From NCBI GenBank assembly GCA_947474875.1, contig CANJKY010000094.1:1-8773 (forward strand): a DNA stretch of 8,773 nt. Direction: 5' to 3'. Position 1 is the stretch's first letter; each line of letters begins with the position of its first letter. The translations under genes were made by a program, and so were the position numbers. Origin of the DNA: Gemmataceae bacterium. GTDB lineage: Bacteria; Planctomycetota; Planctomycetia; Gemmatales; Gemmataceae. The notes under the pieces are model-generated. The model ran no database searches. It was given only the letters and a program-made list of their open reading frames with translations, and was not told the DNA's origin. Shown here piece by piece: positions 1-6,295 of this stretch.

Positions 1-531
1 CCGCCGGCCGGGTTGTCGAAACTGTTGGATCCGGACAAGTTGAAGGACGTGCAATCGCGGTTAGAGAACTCGGCCGACTTCGCCGACCGGGTCAAAGGCA
101 AGCGGGTGGTGTTGGCGTCGGCGTCCGCTTACACCGAGAAGGCAGACGGTGCGGATGCCGCGATCGAGTTCGTGGAAACCCTGCACTTCCGGTACGACGA
201 CGGGAAGACGATCCGCACGGTGCTGAACCTGTCGGCGAACAAGGTGGTGAAGGTCGAGGAACTGGCCGCATACCCGACGCCGCTGGCCGGGAACGAAGTG
301 GCCGAGGCGAAGAAACTGGCCGAGGAGAAGGACGAGAAGGTGAAGGTGCTGGTCGCCAACACCCCGGCGGGCAATCTGACCGTGTCCACCCTGGCCCCGG
401 TGGTGTCGGACAAGAAGCACGCGAACTACGGCAAGCGGTTGGCGGTCGTCATCTATTCGCCCAAGGGCAAGCTGGCCGAGACGCAGAAGGTGCTGGTCAA
501 CCTGACCGACAAGACTGTCTCGCGTGACTGA
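1..531 (+). CDS. Amine-oxidase N2/N3-domain-like protein, 5' truncated by window edge
   Basis: The frame is open from base 1 to a TGA at 529-531 (176 codons visible). A TTG at 13 could be a start, but no ribosome binding site is visible and the frame runs open to the edge, so I read this as the 3' part of a longer gene. The visible protein is soluble, lysine-rich and without membrane segments. It has two similar alpha/beta stretches. The first has a strand pattern around HFRYDDGKTIRTVLNL followed by a helix rich in Ala, Glu and Lys. The second, near the C-terminus, runs KRLAVVIYSP to KVLVNLTDKTV. This layout resembles the small N2 and N3 domains that precede the catalytic domain of copper amine oxidases. 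That reading is supported by the next gene, 35 bp downstream, which looks like the missing catalytic domain. No catalytic residues are expected here. Function on its own is unknown; the domain assignment is inference from pattern and context. Confidence 0.6.
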   Translation, partial: PPAGLSKLLDPDKLKDVQSRLENSADFADRVKGKRVVLASASAYTEKADGADAAIEFVETLHFRYDDGKTIRTVLNLSANKVVKVEELAAYPTPLAGNEVAEAKKLAEEKDEKVKVLVANTPAGNLTVSTLAPVVSDKKHANYGKRLAVVIYSPKGKLAETQKVLVNLTDKTVSRD

Positions 532-555
532 CCACCGCCCCACCTCCGCTCACCC

Positions 556-560
556 GAGGA
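556..560 (+). promoter_or_regulatory. Ribosome binding site fixing the GTG start at 567
   Basis: GAGGA lies six bases before the GTG at 567. It is the only good Shine-Dalgarno match in the 35-bp gap. It supports GTG as the true start and shows that the downstream gene is translated independently of the upstream one. Confidence 0.6.
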
Positions 561-566
561 ACCCCC

Positions 567-1733
567 GTGTCCGCCCCCTCGCCCGCTCGCTGGTCCGCGG
601 CCCTGGCCGCCCTGTCCGTCTTCGCGTCAGGCGTTCCCGCCGGCGAGATCACCCAGCACTTCCCGGCCGATAAGCCGGCGGCGGGCAAGCAGACGCAGTG
701 GCGGGTGGTGTGGGGGGTGGAGAAGCACGCCGGCGGGTCCGAGGTGCTGTTCATCGAGGAGGCGTACTTCCAGCGGGCACCCGACGAGAAGGAGATCAAG
801 GTGCTGGGCGACTGCCGGCTGGCGGAGATCTTTGTCCCGTACCACAACGCCAGTTACCGCATCTACGACATCTCCGGCGAAAGCTTTTCGCTCGTCCCGC
901 TCGACGCGTCCATGCTCGGGCCGCGGTGCGTCGCCCCGGGCACCATCTTCAACGCCAAGGGGAAAGCGGCGGACAGCGGGCCGGTGGCGGCCGAAGTGCA
1001 TGACGGGCACATCCGGTGGATGAACTGGGAGAACACGGTCCGCCGCGGCCAGAGCCTGAGCGTGTGGGCGGTTCTGAGCGCGGGCAACTATCGATACGTC
1101 ATGCTGTACGACTTTCGGGACGACGGCGGGGTCGGGTTCCGCATCGGGGCGACGGCGCACAACCTGTTCAGCGCGGACGACGACGCCACCACCCACGTCC
1201 ACCTCGGGTGCTGGCGGATTAACGTCGAACTGGGGGACGCAGCGCGGACGAAGGTGAACGAGGTGACGCTCAGCACCGCCGCGGCGAAGACGGTGGTGTC
1301 CGAACTGCGGGCGGAAGCGCGGGTCAAGTGGGACGCCGAGCGGCTCACCCGGCTGCGGGTGGAGAGCACCGGGAAGAAGAACGGGCACACCCCCGCCCAC
1401 CCGATCGGGTACGAACTGATCCCGGTCCGCATGGGGTCGCCGCGGTACGGGGCGGAGGGGGAGGAGTTCACCCAGCACGACCTGTGGGTCACCCGGCGTA
1501 AGACCACGGTGTTCGAGCAGAAGCCGCGGAACTTGGACGCGATCGAGAACGGCGAGGGGATCGCCGGCGAGCCGGTCACGCTGTGGCACCACACCCCGGC
1601 CCTGCACATTGCACGGGACGAGGACTTCGGCAAGACGGGCACGAACCAGTGGGAGGGGGTGGCGATCACCGCCTGGGCCGGCCTCGACCTGAAGCCACGG
1701 AACTTCTTCGCCGGCACCCCGCTGTACCCCTGA
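567..1733 (+). CDS. Exported copper amine oxidase-like catalytic domain protein
   Basis: This 388-residue protein begins with a signal-peptide-like stretch (residues 1-25, Ala/Leu-rich, possible cleavage after VPA), so export is likely. The rest lines up by eye with the catalytic domain of copper amine oxidases, which deaminate primary amines using copper and a topaquinone made from a tyrosine. A candidate catalytic base is Asp101 (IYDISGESF, like the family's FD-GEY segment). Next comes a segment like the family's LGCDCLGEI (LGPRCVAPGTI, 117-127). The cofactor tyrosine would be Tyr175 (SAGNYRY). Copper ligands would be His210 and His212 (HVH) and His347 (LHIARDED). FTQHDLWVT (301-309) and the C-terminal KPRNFF (376-381) also fit. 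Spacings are somewhat shorter than in characterised enzymes. Oddities: the residue after the cofactor tyrosine is Arg176, not Asp/Glu, and the Thr of the T-x-x-N-Y motif is Ser171. Full enzymes carry N2/N3 domains on the same chain; here those seem to be the separate upstream gene. Activity is not proven. Confidence 0.75.
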   Translation: MSAPSPARWSAALAALSVFASGVPAGEITQHFPADKPAAGKQTQWRVVWGVEKHAGGSEVLFIEEAYFQRAPDEKEIKVLGDCRLAEIFVPYHNASYRIYDISGESFSLVPLDASMLGPRCVAPGTIFNAKGKAADSGPVAAEVHDGHIRWMNWENTVRRGQSLSVWAVLSAGNYRYVMLYDFRDDGGVGFRIGATAHNLFSADDDATTHVHLGCWRINVELGDAARTKVNEVTLSTAAAKTVVSELRAEARVKWDAERLTRLRVESTGKKNGHTPAHPIGYELIPVRMGSPRYGAEGEEFTQHDLWVTRRKTTVFEQKPRNLDAIENGEGIAGEPVTLWHHTPALHIARDEDFGKTGTNQWEGVAITAWAGLDLKPRNFFAGTPLYP

Positions 1734-1742
1734 CCCGGCCGG

Positions 1743-3332
1743 CTACTTCGCTACCTTACGCTCCTTCAGGTCGTACCGCCCGCCGGCCGGCACCTCGACG
1801 TAGTCTTTTGCGTCGTCGTTCGGCGGGGAGCGGTAGTCGTAGAACCCGACCTTACTCTTTCCGATCACCTCGGCCGTGTGCCCGGTGACGACGATCGCCG
1901 TGCCCTCGTCCAGGCCGATGCCGAGCAACTGCGGGTAGCGGGTCATCAGCCCGGTCATGTCGGCGGTCCGCTTGCGGGCGAAGAAGTGTTGATCGACGGC
2001 GCACCCCGGCAGGAACCCGAACCCCCGCTCGTACCCCTCGGCGGCCACAACCGTGTTCCCGAGCGGGTGGCCCCGCGGCATGTACTCGCTCTGGATGCTC
2101 GCCCCGGCCGAACTGCCGCCGATCACCCCACCGCGGGCCAGCACCTCGCGGAACCGCTTCTCCGTCAGCGTGCCCTCGTAGGCGTCTACGAACCGCCACT
2201 GCCGCCCGCCGCTGAACCACACCCCGGTGGCCGTCGTCAGCGGCTTCGAGAACTCGTCCGTGTCGGCCACCTTGCGGTCGCGGGTGTGCAGGACGATTAC
2301 GTTCGACGCCCCGCGGGCTTTCAGCATCCGCACCTCGCCCGGTTCGGCCCGGATCGGGTCGTCCCCGGCGGTGGCGACGAACACGATCGGCTCGTCCTTT
2401 CCGCCGGCCAGTTCGAGGAACTTGTCCCACAGATCCGGCCCCATGCCGCCCCCGCCGACGATCACGAGCGACCCCTTCGGCACCTCCGGCACGGCCGCCG
2501 TCTTCGCCGGGAACTGGTCTTTCAGCGACCGGAAGTGCGCCGCCCGGCGGATCTGGAACAGGTCGATGGTGCCACCGGCTTTCACCGGGTCGGCCAGCGC
2601 CGGCCGGAGCGGAGATTTCCCTAACACTACCGTCGCCGCCCCGTCACCGACCACCTTCATCAACCGCCCGCCGGTCAGGATCACCGCCGTGCCCTCGTCG
2701 ATGCCCAGCCCGGCGTAGGTCGGGTTCGCCCCGATCACCCCGGCCAGTCGCTTCTCCCGCTTCCGCTGGGTGAAGTGCTGGTCCACCACCACACCGGGCA
2801 AGAACCCGAAACCCGGCCCGGTCTTCGCGGCCTCTGCCCCGCCCTCGATCATCAGGTCGGACATCACAGCCGCCCCCGCCGACGTGCCGCCGATCACGAT
2901 CCCGTGTTCCAGCCGCTTGCGGATCGCCGTCTCCACCGCCGTGCCCCGGTACGCCGCGGTCAGCTTCGTCTGGTCGCCGCCGCCGAACCAAATGCCGGTG
3001 GCGTCGGCGATGGCTTTGACGAATTCCTCCGAGTCGGCCTGCTTGCGGTCGCGGGTGTGCAGTACTAAGACGGATCCGCACTTCGCGTCCTTCCAAGGCT
3101 TGAGGAAAGCTTCGCGTTCCTTCGGCTCGTCGGCCATGGTGCTGGCGGTGGGGATGACGACGATCTTGGCCTTCTCCGGCCCGCCGGCCAGCTTGACGAA
3201 CTCGTCCCGCGCCGCGTCCGGCATCTTCCCTCCGCCGACAATCACGAGCGATCCCTTCAGCGGTTCCGGCGGGTACGGCGGGGCAGCGACGAGCGGGGTG
3301 ACGAGAAGCAGCGGTATGAGAAGTGAGCGCAT
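1743..3332 (-). CDS. Exported tandem peptidase S51 (cyanophycinase-like) protein
   Basis: This 529-residue protein has a signal peptide (about residues 1-17, cut near VAA) and two homologous domains, about 26-265 and 286-520. Each has the peptidase S51 fold signature GSLVIVGGG at its start and a complete Ser-His-Glu set. Domain 1 has Ser151 (GGTSAGA), His186 (DQHF) and Glu213 (GIDEGTA). Domain 2 has Ser408 (GGSSAGA), His449 (DQHF) and Glu476 (GLDEGTA). These match the catalytic residues of cyanophycinase, which releases beta-Asp-Arg dipeptides from cyanophycin; the same family includes peptidase E. Characterised members have a single domain of about 250-300 residues, so this is a duplication with both sites apparently intact. 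The true substrate is unknown; some other beta-aspartyl or acidic peptide outside the cytoplasm is as likely as cyanophycin. The ATG at 3332 is preceded by GGAG (3340-3343) at 7-base spacing. The gene follows the flavin monooxygenase by 28 bp and is probably in its operon. Its stop lies 9 bp from that of the convergent amine-oxidase-like gene. Confidence 0.88.
   Translation of the reverse strand: MRSLLIPLLLVTPLVAAPPYPPEPLKGSLVIVGGGKMPDAARDEFVKLAGGPEKAKIVVIPTASTMADEPKEREAFLKPWKDAKCGSVLVLHTRDRKQADSEEFVKAIADATGIWFGGGDQTKLTAAYRGTAVETAIRKRLEHGIVIGGTSAGAAVMSDLMIEGGAEAAKTGPGFGFLPGVVVDQHFTQRKREKRLAGVIGANPTYAGLGIDEGTAVILTGGRLMKVVGDGAATVVLGKSPLRPALADPVKAGGTIDLFQIRRAAHFRSLKDQFPAKTAAVPEVPKGSLVIVGGGGMGPDLWDKFLELAGGKDEPIVFVATAGDDPIRAEPGEVRMLKARGASNVIVLHTRDRKVADTDEFSKPLTTATGVWFSGGRQWRFVDAYEGTLTEKRFREVLARGGVIGGSSAGASIQSEYMPRGHPLGNTVVAAEGYERGFGFLPGCAVDQHFFARKRTADMTGLMTRYPQLLGIGLDEGTAIVVTGHTAEVIGKSKVGFYDYRSPPNDDAKDYVEVPAGGRYDLKERKVAK
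1773..3257 (-). repeat. Internal tandem domain duplication in the S51 gene
   Basis: The two S51 domains lie head to tail in one frame, offset by about 257-263 codons. Most similarity is at protein level: shared blocks are GSLVIVGGG, VLHTRDRK-AD, ATG-WF-GG, GFGFLPG and DQHF--RKR. A 21-base identical stretch (2271-2291 and 3042-3062) encodes LHTRDRK in both halves. The wide divergence elsewhere suggests an old duplication rather than a recent or assembly-made one. Confidence 0.8.
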
Positions 3333-3360
3333 CGGCGGTCTCCGGATCCGGGTGTTCGTT

Positions 3361-4542
3361 TCATATTTCCCGCCGGCCCTTCAGCCACCCGCCCTTCAGT
3401 CCGGCCACCGTCATCAACATCTGCCGCTTCATCAGCGGGAGCTTCGGCAGCCACGGCAGCACCACGTCCCGCCCCCAACCGAGGATTGTGCAGTCCGACT
3501 GGAAGAACGGGGACAGGAAGAAGGTGACGGCGGCGTAGTACCGCAGGTAGCCGGCCTGCCGGAGGTGCCACAGGCGGAACGCTTCCAACGGGGAATGGGT
3601 TTCGGCCACGCACCCGGCGAGTACCCACGCGTCCACCATCGCCAGGTTGATCCCCTGGCCGAGGTGCGGGCTCATGGCGTGGGCGGCGTCACCGATGAAC
3701 AGGGTGTGCCGGTCGAACCGACGGGCCATCCAGTTCGCCCGGTAGGTGGTAAATAGCAGTTGGTCCCAGTCGTGGATGAACTCCAGCGGCTCGGCCGCCT
3801 GCGGGCAGAAGGCGACGATCTCGCGCTTCAGCGGCTCCAGCCCGCGGCGGCGGGTGGCCTCCAGGTCGCGGACCGGCAGCCCCCAGTACAGAGTGACGAG
3901 GCCGTCGCCGAGCGGGAGCAGGCCGCTCAGGTAGCGGTTGCGGCGGACGATCTGAAGCAGTTCCCTCGGCACCCCGTGACCGGGGGCGATGGCCCACAGT
4001 GTGCCGTGATCGTAGGGCCATGACCAGTAACGGGAGCCGAGCGTGGGGCGGAGGGTGGACCGCGAACCATCGCCGCACACCAAGAAGTCGAACGGCCCGT
4101 GCCGCCGGCCGGTCGTGTCGGTCAGGGTCACCACGTTGTCAGAGACTGTGCGGCGGGTGATTTCTGTGCCCAGCCGCACCTCGACCGGTTGCGTTTCAAC
4201 CAACGATTTCAAAGCGTCGAACAACACCCCGCGGTGGGTGCCGTAGGCGGTGCAGCCCGGCTCGAACTCCGGGTAGCGGTTGCGGATCATCGTCCGCCCG
4301 TGCCAGTGGACGGCGTTCAGCGATTCGAGCGGGGCGGAGTGGGCGACGACCTGATCCAGCACGCCCAGATGACGCAGCACCGCCTGGCCGGACGGCTGGA
4401 GGATGATGCCGGCGCCGACCGGGTGGACCTCCGCCGCCCGCTCGAACAGGGTGACGCGGTGGCCGGCCTTGGCGAGCAGGTAGGCGGTGGTGGCCCCGGC
4501 CATACCGAAACCGACCACCGCCATGCGATACGGATTGGGCAC
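3361..4542 (-). CDS. Group A FAD-dependent monooxygenase (PHBH/UbiH-like)
   Basis: The 393-residue protein has the three signatures of class A flavoprotein monooxygenases. The N-terminal dinucleotide-binding motif is GFGMAG (11-16), followed by the acidic end of the second strand (LFERA). The central DG motif is CGDGSRS (156-162). The GD motif is FIGDAAHAMSPHLGQGINLAM (282-302, binding the FAD ribityl chain). Such enzymes use NAD(P)H and oxygen to hydroxylate or otherwise oxidise aromatic or polyketide/isoprenoid-like substrates. The substrate here cannot be read from sequence. After about residue 335 there is a hydrophobic, aromatic-rich tail (FFLSPFFQSD and onward to a basic end), perhaps for membrane contact. 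I chose GTG at 4542 because AGG lies six bases upstream (4549-4551); ATG at 4524 is an alternative six codons in, but lacks any binding site. The frame stays open far upstream through queE, which is a shadow. It is probably co-transcribed with the S51 gene and divergent from queE. Confidence 0.85.
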   Translation of the reverse strand: MPNPYRMAVVGFGMAGATTAYLLAKAGHRVTLFERAAEVHPVGAGIILQPSGQAVLRHLGVLDQVVAHSAPLESLNAVHWHGRTMIRNRYPEFEPGCTAYGTHRGVLFDALKSLVETQPVEVRLGTEITRRTVSDNVVTLTDTTGRRHGPFDFLVCGDGSRSTLRPTLGSRYWSWPYDHGTLWAIAPGHGVPRELLQIVRRNRYLSGLLPLGDGLVTLYWGLPVRDLEATRRRGLEPLKREIVAFCPQAAEPLEFIHDWDQLLFTTYRANWMARRFDRHTLFIGDAAHAMSPHLGQGINLAMVDAWVLAGCVAETHSPLEAFRLWHLRQAGYLRYYAAVTFFLSPFFQSDCTILGWGRDVVLPWLPKLPLMKRQMLMTVAGLKGGWLKGRREI

Positions 4543-4647
4543 GGGCGACCTAGTGGGTTGGTGGGAACAAACGCCGGCTGCACTGCGACTCGTAGAATAC
4601 CGAATTCGGCTACAGTAACGTTGCCCTCTAAACCCGAACCGGGAACC
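4543..4647. promoter_or_regulatory. Divergent promoter region between monooxygenase and queE
   Basis: This 105-bp gap is the only place for promoters of both flanking genes and is less GC-rich than its surroundings. It contains a perfect 10-bp palindrome, CCGAATTCGG (4600-4609), which could be an operator. It also holds a -10-like TAGAAT (4593-4598) on the plus strand, but no convincing -35 element at the usual distance. I looked for a preQ1 riboswitch before queE and did not see the conserved loop sequences. The promoter assignment is positional inference. Confidence 0.45.
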
Positions 4648-5355
4648 ATGACCGCGCTCTCGACCGTGCCGGCGTCCGTCGCTCACCGCGTCGCCCTCCT
4701 GCGGGACGTGCCGCCGGGCGAACTGCTGATCCACGAGATCTATCGCAGCCTGCAAGGGGAAAGCACGTTCGCCGGGCTGCCGTGCGTGTTCGTCCGCACC
4801 GCCGTGTGCGACAGCCGGTGTACCTGGTGCGACACCCCGCACGCCTTCACCCAGGGCGAGCGGATGCCGCGGGCGACGGTGCTGGCGAAAGTGTTGGCGT
4901 ACGACACCCCGTTGGTGGAACTGACCGGCGGGGAACCGCTGCTGCAAACGGACGTGCTGCCGCTGATGGCCGAGTTGTGCGACGCCGGCAAGACGGTGCT
5001 GATCGAGACGAGCGGGGCGCACGATGTCGGCGGCATCGACCCGCGGGTCCACGTCATTCTGGATTTGAAGTGCCCGGACAGCGGGGAGTGCGACCGCAAC
5101 TACTGGCCGAACCTGGCTAAATTGAAGCCGACGGACGAGATCAAGTTCGTGATCGCCTCCCGGCGGGACTGGGAGTGGGCGGAGGCGATCGTCCGCGAAC
5201 ACCGGCTGGACGAGCGGTTCACGGTGTTGGTCGGCGGAGTGTACGGGATCGAATTGCGGGAACTGGCCGAGTGGGTACTGGCATCCAGGTTGAACGTGCG
5301 GATGCAGATCCAGATGCACAAGTACGTGTGGGATCCGAAGGCCCGCGGGGTGTGA
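4648..5355 (+). CDS. queE: 7-carboxy-7-deazaguanine synthase (radical SAM)
   Basis: QueE converts 6-carboxytetrahydropterin to 7-carboxy-7-deazaguanine, the ring-contraction step toward preQ0 and queuosine in tRNA. It uses S-adenosylmethionine, a 4Fe-4S cluster and magnesium, in the cytoplasm. The 235-residue protein has the family's normal length and marks. These are the substrate segment IYRSLQGEST (31-40), cluster cysteines Cys54, Cys58 and Cys61 (C-x3-C-x2-C, followed by DT), the SAM-binding LTGGEPLL (92-99), an ETSG segment (120-123), LDLKCPDSGE (139-147 region), and a C-terminal QMHKYVW (222-228). The ATG at 4648 is preceded by GGGA with short spacing, a weak site. The frame is open upstream, but nothing there resembles the family. 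No other que gene is in the window, so it appears as a single-gene unit ending at the large palindrome. Confidence 0.93.
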   Translation: MTALSTVPASVAHRVALLRDVPPGELLIHEIYRSLQGESTFAGLPCVFVRTAVCDSRCTWCDTPHAFTQGERMPRATVLAKVLAYDTPLVELTGGEPLLQTDVLPLMAELCDAGKTVLIETSGAHDVGGIDPRVHVILDLKCPDSGECDRNYWPNLAKLKPTDEIKFVIASRRDWEWAEAIVREHRLDERFTVLVGGVYGIELRELAEWVLASRLNVRMQIQMHKYVWDPKARGV

Positions 5356-5359
5356 GTTT

Positions 5360-5433
5360 GGCGAACGGCCCGCCGTCAGGCGGCCGGTGGTAGATAAGCG
5401 AACCACCGGCCGTCTGACGGCGGGCCGTTCGCC
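5360..5433. repeat. 32-bp inverted repeat; bidirectional terminator-like palindrome
   Basis: Arms 5360-5391 and 5402-5433 are reverse complements over 32 bp with one mismatch (G at 5380 against T at 5413, a G-U pair in RNA). They flank a 10-base loop, AGATAAGCGA. The element fills almost the whole gap between convergent queE and the TIM-barrel gene, beginning four bases after each stop codon. RNA from either strand would form a very stable hairpin, so it can end transcription or protect 3' ends from both sides. There is no U-run on either side, so it is not a textbook intrinsic terminator. It could equally be one copy of a dispersed palindromic repeat family. Confidence 0.85.
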
Positions 5434-5437
5434 CGGA

Positions 5438-6295
5438 TCACCCGAACTGTACCCTCACCTCGCTGGCGATCTTCAGCACCCGCTCGCGGGCCGTCTTCGC
5501 CGCCCCGTCCGGGTTCTCGTGGTACGTGTACAGCTCGATCGTCACCCAACCGGCGTACCCCACCTCCTTCAGCGCCGTCAGCGTGGCGTGGAAGTCGATC
5601 ACCCCCTCGCCCGGCACCAGATGGTGATGCACCCGCGTGGCGGCGATGTCCTCCAGGTGGACGTGCCGGATGAGCGGGGCGAGCTTCCGCACGGTGTCGG
5701 CCGGATCGTCCTTCACGCAGTAGAAGTGACCGATGTCGAAATTCAAGCCGAGGAACGGCGAGGAGATGTGCTTGGCGAACTCCAGGTACTGGTCCGCAGT
5801 TTCGATGAGCAGGTCGGGTTCAGGTTCCACCAAGAGGGGCACACCCACCTTCTCCGCGTGTTCCACAACCGGCTTCAGTTCCTCGACGAACAGCTTCAGA
5901 CACTCGTTCCACGGCCGCCCTTCGAGCGGGCCGCCCGGTTCGGTGGTGACGCACGGCGCGCCGAGTTCGGCCGCCAGCGACAGCGCCCGCCTGGTGTGTT
6001 CGGTGCGAATCCGCCGGTAGTGTTGGTCGGGCTCGATCCAACTCGGGTGCCAGTACTTCTGCCGCTTGTCGTCCACCGCGTGCATCATGAACGCGTTCAC
6101 GTTGCTGAACGCCAGCTTGTTCGCCGCCATCGCGTCGCGGATGGCTTGCTTCTGCTCGGCCAGCAGGTACGCCGGCCAGGCGTGCGGCACGTCGGCCATC
6201 AGTTCGAGGCCGGTGTACCCGATGCCGGCCAGCCGCCGGGCGGTGTCGGGGAAGGAGAAGTTCAGGTAGGCGTTGGTACTGAACGCGAGCTTCAT
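5438..6295 (-). CDS. Sugar-phosphate isomerase/epimerase-type TIM barrel protein
   Basis: The 285-residue protein belongs to the xylose-isomerase-like TIM barrel superfamily (AP endonuclease 2 fold), which includes inosose dehydratase, hydroxypyruvate isomerase and various sugar epimerases. It starts MKLAFSTNAY, typical of the first strand. Candidate divalent-metal ligands are Glu157 (LLVEPEPD), Asp187 (NFDIGH), His213 (HVHLED) and Glu254 (TIELYTY). A VPGEGVID segment (228-235) matches the usual G-G-xhD loop. No signal peptide is present, so it is cytoplasmic. The ATG at 6295 overlaps the stop of the inositol-phosphate synthase-family gene as ATGA, so translation is coupled and the substrate may be the cyclitol or sugar phosphate made by that enzyme. 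The exact reaction is unknown. Similar TIM barrels occur in ebo-type clusters, but the remaining ebo genes are not in this window. Transcription probably stops at the palindrome four bases past the stop. Confidence 0.85.
   Translation of the reverse strand: MKLAFSTNAYLNFSFPDTARRLAGIGYTGLELMADVPHAWPAYLLAEQKQAIRDAMAANKLAFSNVNAFMMHAVDDKRQKYWHPSWIEPDQHYRRIRTEHTRRALSLAAELGAPCVTTEPGGPLEGRPWNECLKLFVEELKPVVEHAEKVGVPLLVEPEPDLLIETADQYLEFAKHISSPFLGLNFDIGHFYCVKDDPADTVRKLAPLIRHVHLEDIAATRVHHHLVPGEGVIDFHATLTALKEVGYAGWVTIELYTYHENPDGAAKTARERVLKIASEVRVQFG

Noticed and set aside
627..1607. A 326-codon minus-strand open frame
   Set aside because: It is antisense to the amine-oxidase-like gene and has the Arg/Pro/Val-rich composition of a GC-rich shadow frame, with no recognisable motif.
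1..1733. A frameshift splitting one amine oxidase gene into two frames
   Set aside because: The downstream gene has its own GAGGA site, GTG start and signal peptide, which a simple frameshift would not create; the two frames are separated by a clean stop and a 35-bp gap.
4543..4647. preQ1 riboswitch upstream of queE
   Set aside because: The short gap lacks the conserved preQ1 aptamer loop and A-rich tail; CCCTCTAAA at 4624-4632 is only a superficial match.
4099..5355. A 418-codon plus-strand frame extending queE upstream
   Set aside because: The first 183 codons are antisense to the monooxygenase; QueE homology and normal family length begin at the ATG at 4648.
3361..5406. A 681-codon minus-strand frame that would fuse a long N-terminal region to the flavin monooxygenase
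   Set aside because: The extra part is antisense to queE, is low-complexity in character (Arg, Gln, His, Val-rich) and precedes a normal Rossmann-fold N-terminus with its own GTG and partial ribosome binding site.
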